A DNA stretch of 64,000 bases, taken from assembly GCA_951812395.1 (NCBI GenBank), contig CATOSD010000001.1, forward strand, positions 806,001 to 870,000, given 5' to 3'. This document shows, one piece after another, positions 8,674-17,867 of this stretch. Both the position numbers and the translations under genes were made by a program. How positions within the stretch are numbered: position 1 is the stretch's first letter; every line of letters begins with the position of its first letter. The notes below the pieces were generated by a model. That model made no database searches and was not told where the DNA came from. It saw nothing but the letters and a program-made list of their open reading frames with translations. Source of the stretch: an uncultured Dehalococcoidia bacterium. GTDB taxonomy: Bacteria > Chloroflexota > Dehalococcoidia > Lucifugimonadales > CATOSD01.

Positions 8674-11600
8674 TTAATAGGGCAGATCGAAGCGCTGCTC
8701 AGGATAGAAGATTCCTGTCAAGGGGAACGGCGAGAGTTCGAGCAGCCACTTGAATGCCTCAACCGTGTCGTCCCTCTCTCTCAGCAGGAGACTTGCCAAC
8801 GCCCCGCCATATTCGATTTCGTCCGGTCTGATTGCGATGGAGGCGAGAGACTTGACTGAACGGAACGAAAGTATTGATGGCTGCGAATAGCTGCTCTCCG
8901 TCGATTCCCCGCCTGGGTACTTGCAAACACTGTCGCTAAGGCGAATTATTGTCGTGTCCCAACATATCCTGTATCGGTTGACGGTAATGTCGCTTACACA
9001 ACCGGATTGATAAGTCCAACTGACTTCAAACACCTGGGCAAAAAGGCCATAGTCCCTCTCCACTAGGACGTCGGATACCTGCGGAACACTGCACGCAACG
9101 TATCTTTGGTTCGCCACTGTGTGCTGAACATCATGCGTGGTGACGGGCCACCCCTTGCTGTTCATTCTGTTAACCGCCCAATGCATCAGATGCGCCTGCT
9201 CAATCATCCTTATTGCATCCAGGATACAAATGGCTTCGCTAATGTAACCGCTCTCAAGTTGACATCCATGTTCGATAATGTCTACCAGAAACACGGAGTC
9301 GGCAAGGTGCTTGTTCCTTGGATTCCATGCCAGATCCAAGCTGCTGGAGTCCTCTGTTCCACTGTTGTCACCCGCAAACTTCTGCAAGCTGGAAAAAACG
9401 ACATCGTGCTTTAAGCATGCTGGGACCGGTCCTTGCCATGCTGGTGGAGTACACTTCCAGTCTCCATATCCCAGCCATCGATTAGGAGAATCGATTCTGA
9501 CCTTCAAACTCTCTGCGTTGTTGATCCAGAAGTCGTAAGGTGTGTCGAACGCGAGACAATTCAACACATCAAGCTTGGCATCAAGAGTTGTCGGCTCATT
9601 GCCCCCACTGGGAAGACAGTCCAACCCTGTCAACGAGGTGTCTCTCGAAGCTCCTGAACTGGGCACCGTAGACGGTTGAAAGGCCTTCAGGTGTGAGAAC
9701 TGCTTGATCGTGTGGTTGGCCCCCACGTTTGCCTCGAACTGCCGCCCGTGCGGCGTGTCCAGCAGCCCCGCGTACTCGGCGCTGCCAGACTTCAGGCTGG
9801 AGAGTTCTGTGCGGGCTACTCTCTGGTTGGTGTTGAACATCGTGCTGGACGGCGCGGCGCAGGCGCCGCCGTCTTCCATCAGTTCTTTGGTGGTGGAAAC
9901 GTACATTGACAGGATCTGGTCGAACGAGGTGTACGTGGGTGCTGGCGTCGGCACGCGGCTTTTGCCGCCCAGGCCGCCATTCATGCAGTTTAGAAGAGCA
10001 GCCTCAGCCCTCCTGTAGTCGCGCGAGCTCGCCACCGCCGTCGACAGCTCCCCTATCATGTCTCCGACGATGGCCCACTCGTTCCAGGTGACATAGATCG
10101 GAGCCGATTCCGCCAGCGAAACGTCGTCGTGGCTCATCACCACCACCCTGAACTTACGCGTGCCTCTCTTGTAGGACGACACGTCCCTTTGGGCTGACGA
10201 GGAACTTACCCCAAGGCTGACCCAACGGTTGCTGGCCCTCTGCTGCCACTGGTAGGTGGCGTCCGACGGAGCGTCCGCGGTGGCTGTCAGCGTAACCGTG
10301 CTCGTGTCGGGATCCCCGGACTGGGGAAAATCGGGAGACGCCGCGACGGTGACAGTGATGGGCCTCCACTCGATCGATACCGGATGAGACTCCGACGTTA
10401 CCCCCGACGTGTACTCGACCACGACCCTGAAGATTCTAAACCCGGCGTCATCGGACGAGACGCTGTTGGTGGCGTCATTGGACGCCCCCTCCAGGTCGCT
10501 CCAGCTTCCGGCGCTCCACTCCTGCCACTGATAAGACGATACGGGTCCCTGGGACTGCGGAGTCGACGCCGTGAGCGTCACCGCCTGCCCAACGAACGGG
10601 CTTGACGTAGAAAACTCCAGTGTCGGCGGCCCGGGAGCACTGGCGGTGACCGTCACCTCATGGCTGTGCAAGGTTGTCTGACTGCCACCAGGTGGGTCAT
10701 GCAACAGGTGCGCGATCACCGACGCGGTGGAAGCGCCGCAGGCGCGGATAGTTGCCTGGCGCTGGACCGATGTTCCTGTGCCGGGGTTCAAGTCGAGAAG
10801 CTCCTTATCCTTATCGGAGCAATCCTGGTTGAAACCGAAATCGCCACTCAGCACCGTCAACGTGACTTTGTACCTTTCGGCCGGAGTCAAACCAAAGGCG
10901 TCGACAGTGAAAGAGACATTCTGTCCGACCTGCGGTGTGAGCCCGGAAAGGTCCGCGATGGAGATCATGCCTGCCGGCGCTGACCCAAGCGTTACACCCG
11001 TCACGACTGGCGACCACGGACCTTGCCACGCAACGTATCTGGCTCCGTCTCCCCGGAACCGAGCTCTGAATTCGTACATGGTCCTTGGCAGAAGTCCGGA
11101 CACGGTGTGCGTAATCGTACCGCTGCCCGACACATTCTCTTCAGGCAGAGTGGTCCAAGTCGAGTGTTGGGAAACCCTGAACTCAACCTGGTACGTGGCC
11201 GCACCGTCTATCCCGGGCCACACGAGAGTCACACTGTCAGTCGTAACTTGCTGCACGGTCGGTCGCGTCGGTTTTGGAGGTGGTCCGGTCCTGGCCACGA
11301 GCGTGTTCGACCACGCGCCCCAGGTGGAGGCGCGCTCCGTTCCGTCACCATGGGCCTGGACCTGGAAATCGTACGTCCTGTAGGCGGTGAGACTCACGGT
11401 GTGTTCGGTGTCGGTCGTCTCAGTAGGCGTGTTCCAGCCTCCCCCGGACTCGCGGTGGCGCACCCGGTACTTGTCGGCGCCGCTTATGGAAGACCACGAG
11501 AGCCGGATTGACGTGGACTGGACCGTACCGGTGATAGACGGGGCGCCAACAGTGGGCAATGTGGGTGTGCCGACCGTGATGTCGACGCTGTCCAACACAT

Positions 11601-13788
11601 GGTCGAAGCCATAGGCGTACAGCTCCACGGTCCACACGCCCTCTTCACATCCAACGAACGTGGTCGTGAATGGGGCAAGGAGTCGTGCGGCGATAAGCGG
11701 GTGGTCCCCGTCGCCGCCATCACAGTACTGCCCTATCCTGAGTCCCCGCGGCGGCTCCGGCATGTATACCTGCTGGTCATCAGGGACGACGTCGTATGCC
11801 GTGACGCTTGTGGTGTGGCCCACTTTAATGCTCGTTGTCGTCGCGTGGAGATTACCGGTGGGCGTGGGTGTTGGCGCGGGTGCTGGCGTGTCCGTCGGTG
11901 TGGGGCACGGAGAAGTCGATACAGAGACTTGATTAATGTCTCCGCCGCCTCCTCCTCCTCCGCCGCATGGTGTTGGAGAAAGTATAGGTGTCGAAGTGGC
12001 AACCGGCGTGGGCGAAGGGCACGGAGAAGTCCATTCAGAGTCTTTTTCCCCTCCGCCGCCGCCTCCGCCGCAGGGCGTTGGCGTAAGTGTTGGCGTAGGT
12101 GTCGGAGTGTGAACCGGCGTGGACGTAGGGCACCTAGTAGTCAATAGAGAGTCTTGACCAATATCGCCTCCACCGCCTCCGCCGCAGGGCGTTGGCGTAA
12201 GTGTTGGCGTAGGTGTCGGAGTGTGAACCGGCGTGGACGTAGGGCACCTAGTAGTCAATAGAGAGTCTTGACCAATATCGCCTCCACCGCCTCCGCCGCA
12301 GGGCGTTGGCGTAAGTGTTGGCGTCGGCGTCAGAGTGGGAAGCGGCGTAGACGTAGGGCACCTAGTAGTCAATAGAGAGTCTTGATCAATATCGCCTCCA
12401 CCGCCTCCGCCGCAGGGCGTTGGCGTAAGTGTTGGCGTCGGCGTCAGAGTGGGAAGCGGCGTAGACGTAGGGCACCTAGTAGTCAATAGAGAGTCTTGAT
12501 CAATATCGCCTCCACCGCCTCCGCCGCAGGGCGTTGGCGTAAGTGTTGGCGTAGGTGTCGAAGTGGGAACCGGCGTGGACGTAGGGCACCTAGTAGTCAA
12601 TAGAGAGTCTTGACCAATATCGCCTCCACCGCCTCCGCCGCAGGGCGTTGGCGTAAGTGTTGGCGTAGGCGTCAGAGTGGGAAGCGGCGTAGACGTAGGG
12701 CACCTAGTAGTCAATAGAGAGTCCTGACCAATATCGCCTCCGCCGCCTCCGCCGCAGGGCGTTGGCGTAGGTGTTGGTGTCGGCGTCGAAGTGGGTATCG
12801 ACGTAGGCGTGTTTGTTGGCGCGCGTGTTGGTGTCGGCGTCAAAGTGGGAAGCGGCGTGGACGTGGGACACTTAGCAGTCAATACAGAGTCTTGATCAAT
12901 ATCGCCTCCACCGCCTCCGCCGCAGGGCGTTGGCGTAAGTGTTGGTGTTGGAGTCGAAGTGGGAACCGGCGTGGGTGTGTTTGTTGGCGCGCGTGTTGGT
13001 GTTGGCGTCGAAGTGGGTATCGACGTAGGCGTGTTTGTTGGCGCGCGTGTTGGTGTCGGCGTCAAAGTGGGAAGCGGCGTGGACGTGGGACACTTAGCAG
13101 TCAATACAGAGTCTTGATCAATATCGCCTCCACCGCCTCCGCCGCAGGGCGTAGGGGTCGAAGTGGGAACTGGAGTGGGCGTGTAGGTTGGTGTACGTGT
13201 TGGTGTTGGTGTCGAAGTGGGAACCGGCGTGGGCGTGTAGGTTGGTGTACGTGTTGGTGTTGGTGTCGAAGTGGGAATCGGCGTGGACGTGGGGCACTTA
13301 GCAGTCAATAGAGAGTCTTGATCAATATCGCCTCCACCGCCTCCGCCGCAGGGCGTTGGCGTCGAAGTGGGTCTCGGCGTAGGCGTGTTTGTTGGCGTAC
13401 GTGTCGGGGTGTCCGTTGGCGTACGTGTTGGCGTATCCGTTGGCGTACGTGTCGGGGTGTCGGTTGGCGTACGTGTCGGCGTGGGCGTGTCCGCTGGCGT
13501 GGAAGTTGGCACGGGCGTGGATGTCGGCACGGGCGTGGACGTTGGCACGGGCGTGGGCGTGGATGTTGGCGCGGGCGTGGGCGTGGGTGTGTTGTACCCG
13601 TCGCATTCCGGGTAGCCCCAGTTCCCCGGATCAGTGCAGTCGGGAGGTTCTTCTCTGGTCTCTTCGGGATCTGGGGTGGGTTCTCCGCCCCCGGCAATGC
13701 CGGCGCTTGGGAGGGACAGCCACAGTACCGACACGAACGCAGTTGCGACCACAAGCGCGAACACTAGTGTCTGTCTGTCGACGAGCAT
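8674..13788 (-). CDS. Full-length secreted repeat surface protein with PLA2-like C-terminal domain
   Basis: The protein has 1704 residues. Residues 8-32 are a signal peptide or N-terminal anchor. Residues about 60-640 are Pro/Thr-rich with eleven Cys-Gly6 units. They are followed by an Ig-like domain, two Fn3 domains (to about residue 960), further Ig-like domains, and a linker ending GRQFEANVG near 1355. The C-terminal about 350 residues are the variable domain, with LDCLP, TPYDFW, GDWKC, CLKHDV (H1461, D1462), [13 protein letters not shown]...C. This agrees with the prokaryotic phospholipase A2 signature. The start is supported by GGAGA 8 nt upstream. It is the only copy with an export signal, so it is the likely expressed member of the array. 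A role as an envelope-acting toxin or surface lipase is inferred; PLA2 activity would need Ca2+. Confidence 0.8.
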   Translation of the reverse strand: MLVDRQTLVFALVVATAFVSVLWLSLPSAGIAGGGEPTPDPEETREEPPDCTDPGNWGYPECDGYNTPTPTPAPTSTPTPVPTSTPVPTSTPVPTSTPADTPTPTRTPTDTPTRTPTDTPTRTPTDTPTRTPTNTPTPRPTSTPTPCGGGGGGDIDQDSLLTAKCPTSTPIPTSTPTPTRTPTYTPTPVPTSTPTPTRTPTYTPTPVPTSTPTPCGGGGGGDIDQDSVLTAKCPTSTPLPTLTPTPTRAPTNTPTSIPTSTPTPTRAPTNTPTPVPTSTPTPTLTPTPCGGGGGGDIDQDSVLTAKCPTSTPLPTLTPTPTRAPTNTPTSIPTSTPTPTPTPTPCGGGGGGDIGQDSLLTTRCPTSTPLPTLTPTPTLTPTPCGGGGGGDIGQDSLLTTRCPTSTPVPTSTPTPTLTPTPCGGGGGGDIDQDSLLTTRCPTSTPLPTLTPTPTLTPTPCGGGGGGDIDQDSLLTTRCPTSTPLPTLTPTPTLTPTPCGGGGGGDIGQDSLLTTRCPTSTPVHTPTPTPTLTPTPCGGGGGGDIGQDSLLTTRCPTSTPVHTPTPTPTLTPTPCGGGGGGGEKDSEWTSPCPSPTPVATSTPILSPTPCGGGGGGGGDINQVSVSTSPCPTPTDTPAPAPTPTPTGNLHATTTSIKVGHTTSVTAYDVVPDDQQVYMPEPPRGLRIGQYCDGGDGDHPLIAARLLAPFTTTFVGCEEGVWTVELYAYGFDHVLDSVDITVGTPTLPTVGAPSITGTVQSTSIRLSWSSISGADKYRVRHRESGGGWNTPTETTDTEHTVSLTAYRTYDFQVQAHGDGTERASTWGAWSNTLVARTGPPPKPTRPTVQQVTTDSVTLVWPGIDGAATYQVEFRVSQHSTWTTLPEENVSGSGTITHTVSGLLPRTMYEFRARFRGDGARYVAWQGPWSPVVTGVTLGSAPAGMISIADLSGLTPQVGQNVSFTVDAFGLTPAERYKVTLTVLSGDFGFNQDCSDKDKELLDLNPGTGTSVQRQATIRACGASTASVIAHLLHDPPGGSQTTLHSHEVTVTASAPGPPTLEFSTSSPFVGQAVTLTASTPQSQGPVSSYQWQEWSAGSWSDLEGASNDATNSVSSDDAGFRIFRVVVEYTSGVTSESHPVSIEWRPITVTVAASPDFPQSGDPDTSTVTLTATADAPSDATYQWQQRASNRWVSLGVSSSSAQRDVSSYKRGTRKFRVVVMSHDDVSLAESAPIYVTWNEWAIVGDMIGELSTAVASSRDYRRAEAALLNCMNGGLGGKSRVPTPAPTYTSFDQILSMYVSTTKELMEDGGACAAPSSTMFNTNQRVARTELSSLKSGSAEYAGLLDTPHGRQFEANVGANHTIKQFSHLKAFQPSTVPSSGASRDTSLTGLDCLPSGGNEPTTLDAKLDVLNCLAFDTPYDFWINNAESLKVRIDSPNRWLGYGDWKCTPPAWQGPVPACLKHDVVFSSLQKFAGDNSGTEDSSSLDLAWNPRNKHLADSVFLVDIIEHGCQLESGYISEAICILDAIRMIEQAHLMHWAVNRMNSKGWPVTTHDVQHTVANQRYVACSVPQVSDVLVERDYGLFAQVFEVSWTYQSGCVSDITVNRYRICWDTTIIRLSDSVCKYPGGESTESSYSQPSILSFRSVKSLASIAIRPDEIEYGGALASLLLRERDDTVEAFKWLLELSPFPLTGIFYPEQRFDLPY
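11930..13350 (-). repeat. Coding tandem repeat, 114-bp units (Cys-Gly6 / Pro-Thr)
   Basis: Within the 1704-residue gene, a unit reading C-G6-DI(D/G)QDS(L/V)LT(T/A)(R/K)C followed by a Pro/Thr-rich spacer occurs about eleven times. Between 12060 and 12720 the units recur every 114 bp (38 residues) with very few differences, indicating recent expansion. Toward 13350 the spacers lengthen and vary. Each unit places two Cys 18 residues apart, with an acidic DIDQDS loop between them. The two units nearest the domains (about 11930-12060) are more diverged. The array is translated throughout, with no stops. Confidence 0.9.
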
Positions 13789-14169
13789 GTCGGATGTTCT
13801 CCAAGCCTCTTATCGACCACAGATCCGCAGAAGACATACACGCTTCGTCAGGGCGTGGCATAGCTACTCTGCGAAACCGTCGTGCGATTGCCAAGGGCTA
13901 CCGCCGCCCATTGACGGTCCGGTAGTCTCAAGGAGCTTGTTCCCAAAGTCCGTTCAAACCACTCTTGGCGGCGGAGGCAGACACTGTTTCCAGGTTCAGC
14001 CAGCTTGCGCAAGTGTACTCCAGCCGTCGACAGACTGCAAACTGGGACGTGAGGGCCAGATTCACCGCCTAGTTGCAGAAGAGGGCCTCGTTGGAGCCGC
14101 CAACAGGCCGGAGTGGCGAGCGCCGCAGCGGCGACCGTGAACAGTATCCCCTCGCCGGAATCCGACCCC
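13789..14169. other. Intergenic region between divergent genes
   Basis: These roughly 380 bp separate the leftward surface-protein gene from the rightward membrane-protein gene. Only the GGAGA ribosome site of the leftward gene (about 13797) was recognised here. No convincing promoter for the large gene and no RNA gene or repeat was seen. Confidence 0.5.
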
Positions 14170-14213
14170 TTGACAGATGCTCGGCCCTAGTTTACAGTGC
14201 AAACCACTTTGCA
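14170..14213 (+). promoter_or_regulatory. Sigma-70-type promoter with overlapping dyad operator
   Basis: TTGACA (14170-14175) and TACAGT (14193-14198) are separated by exactly 17 bp. A perfect dyad, TGCAAA-CCAC-TTTGCA (14198-14213), begins on the last base of the -10 element and covers the expected transcription start. A Shine-Dalgarno GGAGG follows at about 14223, and the ATG is at 14234. The downstream operon ends with a winged-helix regulator, so autoregulation through this dyad is the simplest reading (inference). Confidence 0.6.
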
Positions 14214-14233
14214 TAGTGAACTGGAGGATTGGC

Positions 14234-14869
14234 ATGAGAGACCGAGAGAGCGAAGGGCAGCATATCACCGCGAACCAGGGATGGGCCTCGATACACGCGA
14301 CGCTGGACAGGTCGCACAGCTCAATGTACATGGCGGGCTGGAACAGCATTATGCTGTTGTGGGGAGCCATCGTTGCGGTGGGCTACATCTCGATGTACGC
14401 CATAGGAACATGGGCGACCGACTTTGCCGCCGAGTACCCGTGGTATCCGGGGCCGCTGTGGTTCGGCCTGGGAATCCCGGGCATGATCGGTAGCTCGGTC
14501 ATCGGCTACCGAGCCGGCAAGAGGAACGCGACCGGACCGTCGGCCACGGTGGCGGGGTTGCGCGTGTTCGGCTTCTGGATGGCGGTGGTCGCGGCGGCAT
14601 TCGTCATTCCCGCGGCGTCCGGCCTGTGGAGCGCCGAGTTCGACCCGGTCGCAATCGCCGGAATAGGCGTGGGAGTCGTAGCGCTGGGGTACGTGCTGTT
14701 CGGCATACTTCACCACCCGGCCATCGCCCTCGTGGGGCTTGGCATCGCCACTTCATTCTACCTGCCCACCCACTTCGCCGGCGACGTCGCGCCGGTACTG
14801 TCGGCGGTGCTCATCGTTGCCGTCGTGGCCGCCGCGTGGGCGTGGACCCGGAAGAGCAGCGCAGCATGA
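14234..14869 (+). CDS. Polytopic membrane protein paired with a winged-helix regulator
   Basis: The protein has 211 residues. The chosen start (MRDRESEG) has GGAGG 6-8 nt upstream; an in-frame upstream ATG at 14177 would lie inside the promoter. After a soluble N-terminus of about 35 residues there are roughly five to six hydrophobic segments (near 38-60, 72-95, 108-128, 134-160 and 165-205). No transporter or enzyme motif is recognised. Its stop codon overlaps the start of the next gene (ATGA), so expression is translationally coupled to the regulator. Pairs of a small membrane protein and a one-domain winged-helix protein are common in bacteria, usually without known function. Confidence 0.75.
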   Translation: MRDRESEGQHITANQGWASIHATLDRSHSSMYMAGWNSIMLLWGAIVAVGYISMYAIGTWATDFAAEYPWYPGPLWFGLGIPGMIGSSVIGYRAGKRNATGPSATVAGLRVFGFWMAVVAAAFVIPAASGLWSAEFDPVAIAGIGVGVVALGYVLFGILHHPAIALVGLGIATSFYLPTHFAGDVAPVLSAVLIVAVVAAAWAWTRKSSAA

Positions 14870-15177
14870 TCGACGGGGAAGTCGTTCTCAACGAGACGAT
14901 TCACCAGTCCACGCGGCTGCGAATAATGACGCTGCTGGTGTCGCGGTCGGAGTCGGACCGGGTTGCCTATGGCTTCATCCAGAAGACGCTGGGGCTGACG
15001 GGAGGGAACCTCACCATACACTTGCGCAAGCTCGTGGACGCGGGATACGTGAGCACGGCCAAGGAGTTTGTCGACTCCAAGCCCCGGACGTGGGTGGAGG
15101 CGACACTGGACGGGCGGCGGGCCTTCGGCGAGTATCTCGGCAACCTGGAGCGGGCGCTGGACGTGACGTTTCGGTAG
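14866..15177 (+). CDS. Winged-helix transcriptional regulator (MarR/ArsR-like, HTH_34 type)
   Basis: The protein has 103 residues. The layout is typical of one-domain winged-helix regulators: an N-terminal helix with IHQSTRLRIMTLL, a helix-turn-helix (YGFIQKTLGLTGGNLTIHLRKL), a wing (DAGYVSTAKEFVDSKPRTWVEAT) and a C-terminal dimerisation helix (LDGRRAFGEYLGNLERAL). It resembles the HTH_34 group found next to small membrane proteins. The start ATG overlaps the TGA of the membrane gene (ATGA). The dyad in the operon promoter at 14198-14213 is a plausible binding site. Ligand and regulon are unknown. Confidence 0.85.
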   Translation: MIDGEVVLNETIHQSTRLRIMTLLVSRSESDRVAYGFIQKTLGLTGGNLTIHLRKLVDAGYVSTAKEFVDSKPRTWVEATLDGRRAFGEYLGNLERALDVTFR

Positions 15178-15219
15178 CGGAGGCGGTATCTCCCGGACGC
15201 CCCAAACCCACACACAGGG

Positions 15220-15482
15220 CGCACACCCTTGCCCACACCAGGCCTGTTCGCGCCCCCGCAACCCGAAAATCGTGTCACTTTCCCGCGCCATCCGTGCCCC
15301 GGCGCTGACCCACACACGCCCCGCGCACGCTCTACCTCGTCCCCGCGTCTGCGCTATTTCTCCCCACCAATCCGCCTCGATCCCGCAATTTCGACACCGG
15401 TCTTGAAACACACGCACATCCGTGCTACCCTCGCCCAGGCGAGGGACCGACCCCGCGGCCCGCGAACCCTACCCCCAAGCGG
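15220..15482 (-). repeat. Dispersed non-coding repeat, about 260 bp (copy 1)
   Basis: The reverse complement of this stretch aligns over about 260 bp with 31669-31932. Shared landmarks are a GGGGGTAGGGTT.CGGGCC start, GTAGCACGGATGTGCGTGT with its GCAC-GGAT-GTGC dyad, GCGGATTGGTGGGGAGAAAT, and a GGCGCGGGA.AGTGAC block. Neither copy has a conserved reading frame, so it is a non-coding interspersed element. The rest of the gene-free stretch 15178-15796 shows nothing else recognisable. Confidence 0.7.
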
Positions 15483-15796
15483 GATTTGCCCTCAGGCATC
15501 CGCAGAAGCGTCGAAAACTGGCCACCGGTCACTGTCCCACTCTGACACGCGGAGTCACTCATTTGTCCAGTAAAGGACGCGCGTGCATTACGGATTGGCG
15601 CGGGAACGCCGGCGCTCCCAGCTACGAAACGGCCAGAATGGCGCAGAATCGAGCAGAATTTGCGGTAGCGACGGTGTTTGGGGCGCCAGGCAGTGTGAAA
15701 CAGGCTCGGTGTCGAATCCAGGCTGGGGTTGTGCGGACTCTGGGTGATAGGATGAACGCCATGTTGTACCGGAGAGCTGTCGATTAGGAGGCGGAT

Positions 15797-16297
15797 ATGG
15801 AACCTGTGGCGACGCGCCCGCGACTTCCGGAGGAGTACGGCGTTCCCACCGATACGGAGAGGCTTCTGCCCTGGTCGTACGTCAACGGACGACTGGCAGA
15901 AGCAAAGCACTACTGGCTGTCCACGGTCACGCCGCGCGGCGCGCCGCACACGCGGCCCATAGACGGCTTCTGGCTCGACGGCCGGCTGTACTTCGGGGGT
16001 GGAGCGGAAGTGGGCTGGCGGCGCAATCTGGAACGGAACCCCAGGGCCTGTGTGAATCTGGAGGACGGCGAACAGGCGGTCATATTGCACGGCACGGTCT
16101 CGGTCGAGCGCTCCGACCGGGCGCTTGCGGAGCGTCTGTTCGAGATGTCGCGCGCCAAGTACGACGAAAGCCACGGCCAGTCTGCCGATGACTACGAGGG
16201 CCAGGACGTGCTGGTGTTCGAGCCGTCGGTCGCGTTCGGTTGGAAGGTGTTTTTCGAGGACGCGACGCGCTGGCGGTTTGGGGCGGCGAGTGGTTAG
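15797..16297 (+). CDS. Pyridoxamine 5'-phosphate oxidase (PPOX)-fold family protein
   Basis: The protein has 166 residues. The start ATG follows AGGAGG by 5 nt. The fold is recognised from the split beta-barrel pattern: AEAKHYWLSTVTPRGAPHTRPIDGFWLDGRLYFGGG, then LERNPRACVNLEDGEQAVILHGTVS, and a C-terminal VFEPSVAFGWKVF..DATRWRF. Family members bind FMN or F420 (some bind haem) and act on small molecules in the cytoplasm. The N-terminal (Y/H)WLST and HTRP residues fit cofactor-binding positions, but the actual cofactor cannot be read from sequence alone. It stands alone, upstream of an EEP-family hydrolase. Confidence 0.85.
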   Translation: MEPVATRPRLPEEYGVPTDTERLLPWSYVNGRLAEAKHYWLSTVTPRGAPHTRPIDGFWLDGRLYFGGGAEVGWRRNLERNPRACVNLEDGEQAVILHGTVSVERSDRALAERLFEMSRAKYDESHGQSADDYEGQDVLVFEPSVAFGWKVFFEDATRWRFGAASG

Positions 16298-16382
16298 AGC
16301 GTTGGTCGCAGTCTGCCACGAGCACTGGCGGTCCGGTTTTGGCGCGCTGAATGTGGCTACGCATGGATGACGGGGAGATGGC

Positions 16383-17159
16383 GTGAGGGTGGTGAACTGG
16401 AACGTGGAGTGGGCTACGCCGCGGTCGCGGCGTAGCGGGGAAATCCTGCGGCGCATCGATTCACTCGCCCCTGAGGTGGTGTGTCTCACCGAAACCGACG
16501 ACAGCCTGTTGTCGCGGGACGGCTACACCATCTGCTCCAGGGCGGACTACGGGTATCCGCTCAAGAGGAGCCGACGGAAGATCATGCTCTGGTCGAAGGA
16601 ACCCTGGGGGGATGTCGACGACTTGGGAATCGAGTCGATGCCGCCGGGGCGGTTCGTGTCCGGGGTAACCTACACGGCCCTTGGCGCGGTCACTGTCGTT
16701 GGCATCTGCATCCCCTGGTTCGGCTGTCGAACAGAGGCGTGGCGCAGTCAGGAACGAAAGGCGCGGTGGGAGGACCATGAGTCGTACATAACCGGCCTTG
16801 CCGAGGTGTTGCCGGGGTACGCGGCGGAGCGATTGGTGGTGATGGGAGACTTCAATCAGATCATCGGGAAGGGCTGCCGGGCGCCGGTCAGACTCCGGGC
16901 GGCGTTGCAGTCGGCCTTCCCTCCCGGCATGACCATCGTCACGTCCGAGCTGGCCTACCAGGGACGGAAGAGCATCGACCACGTGGTGCTGAGCAACGAC
17001 CTGGCGGCGGAGGGCGTGCAGGCCATCAGCAACTTCGACGGCGAGAGTCGTCTGTCCGACCACTTCGGGGTAAGTGTCGATGTGGGGCTTAATCTCGATA
17101 GTTCCGCCCAAGATACAACCCAACACAAGTGTTTACAGCAACACTACCGTTGCGCATGA
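16383..17159 (+). CDS. Endonuclease/exonuclease/phosphatase (EEP) family hydrolase
   Basis: The protein has 258 residues, starting at a GTG with GGGGAG a few bases upstream. It has the EEP hallmarks in order: NWNVEWA at the N-terminus, LTETD (metal ligand Glu), GDFNQI near residue 157, IDHVVLS, and SDHFGVSVDV close to the end. These residues form the metal-dependent phosphodiesterase site shared by ExoIII/APE, DNase I and inositol phosphatases. The substrate is not clear; there is no signal peptide, so a cytoplasmic role is likely. The protein runs about 25 residues past the last core motif. Confidence 0.85.
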   Translation: MRVVNWNVEWATPRSRRSGEILRRIDSLAPEVVCLTETDDSLLSRDGYTICSRADYGYPLKRSRRKIMLWSKEPWGDVDDLGIESMPPGRFVSGVTYTALGAVTVVGICIPWFGCRTEAWRSQERKARWEDHESYITGLAEVLPGYAAERLVVMGDFNQIIGKGCRAPVRLRAALQSAFPPGMTIVTSELAYQGRKSIDHVVLSNDLAAEGVQAISNFDGESRLSDHFGVSVDVGLNLDSSAQDTTQHKCLQQHYRCA

Positions 17160-17168
17160 TGTGAAAGA

Positions 17169-17356
17169 ATGAACGCACGGGAACTCCGACAATGGCTAGG
17201 AAGGCAGGGTTGTACTTTTCACACACACATGGGCGGCGGCGGGCATCTCACCGTCAGGCTAAAGGGCCGCACCAGTCAACAACCCTGCATGGCGGTAGGA
17301 AGGAACTCGGACGGGGACTCGTGACTAAGGTCGAGAGAGACTTGGGGTTGGAATAA
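17169..17356 (+). pseudogene. hicA: HicA-type mRNA interferase toxin gene, frameshifted
   Basis: Frame 1 from ATG 17169 reads MNARELRQWLGRQGCTF...GGGGHLTVRLKGRTSQ. A different frame then gives LHGGRKELGRGLVTKVERDLGLE and a TAA that overlaps the next ATG (TAATG at 17354-17358). Joined, this is a complete HicA: N-terminal dsRBD-like helix, the catalytic GGHLTV histidine, and the HGGRKELG...LV..I.(R/K)DLG end. The distance is 188 nt; adding one base in the C run near 17284 gives exactly 63 codons. It is thus a single-base-deleted hicA, or a sequencing or assembly error. It sits directly upstream of a damaged hicB. Confidence 0.8.
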
Positions 17357-17826
17357 TGCTCGCGTACCCTACAACGCTTGAAGAAGATGATGGCGCCGTG
17401 CTGGCGACCTCAGCCGACTTTCCATAGATGACGACGTTCGGAGCCGACCGCGATGAGGCCATTGCCCGCGCCGCCCACGCGCTGGAAGAAGCGATTGCGG
17501 CCCGTATCCACGACCGCAAGGACGTGCCGTCGCCTTCCTGGGGTGAGAACAATGCCGTGCTGCCAACGCAAACTTCGGTGAAGGTATTGCTGTATCAGGG
17601 GATGAGAGAACAGGGCGTGGGCAAGGCCGAGTTGGCCCGCCGCCTGGGGTGGCACATGCCGCAAGTGGACCGCGTTCTGGATATACAGCACCGGTCGCGT
17701 CTCGACATGATGGACGCCGCGCTGGGGGCCATTGGGCGGAGGTTGCATGTGACGGCGGAAGTGTTGCAGGATACGGCTGCGGTATCAGTTAGTGAAGATT
17801 CGGGCGACTACCGGGCGCAGACCTGA
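17356..17826 (+). pseudogene. hicB: HicB-type antitoxin gene with in-frame TAG
   Basis: From ATG 17356 the frame reads MLAYPTTLEEDDGAVLATSADFP, then TAG (17425-17427), then MTTFGADRDEAIARAAHALEEAIAARI. This is the HicB partial RNase H-like fold with one sense codon (usually Glu/Gly) changed to amber. The open remainder (17428-17826, 132 residues) keeps most of this fold and a C-terminal HTH (KAELARRLGWHMPQVDRVLD). Re-initiation at ATG 17428 would yield a protein lacking the first strand. With the frameshifted hicA upstream, the whole module looks inactivated, unless both lesions are assembly errors. Confidence 0.8.
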
Positions 17827-17867
17827 CAGGGATCTACGGCGCCCTACCACAGCCGAGGAGGCACACC

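Noticed and set aside
12060-12720. Regular 114-bp repeats that could be taken for a CRISPR-like array
   Set aside because: The units are contiguous, nearly identical along their whole length and in frame with a protein repeat; there are no unique spacers and no cas genes.
14330-14360. GGCTGGAACAGC shared with 61688
   Set aside because: Only about 12 bases agree, one copy is in coding sequence, and the flanks do not align; a chance match.
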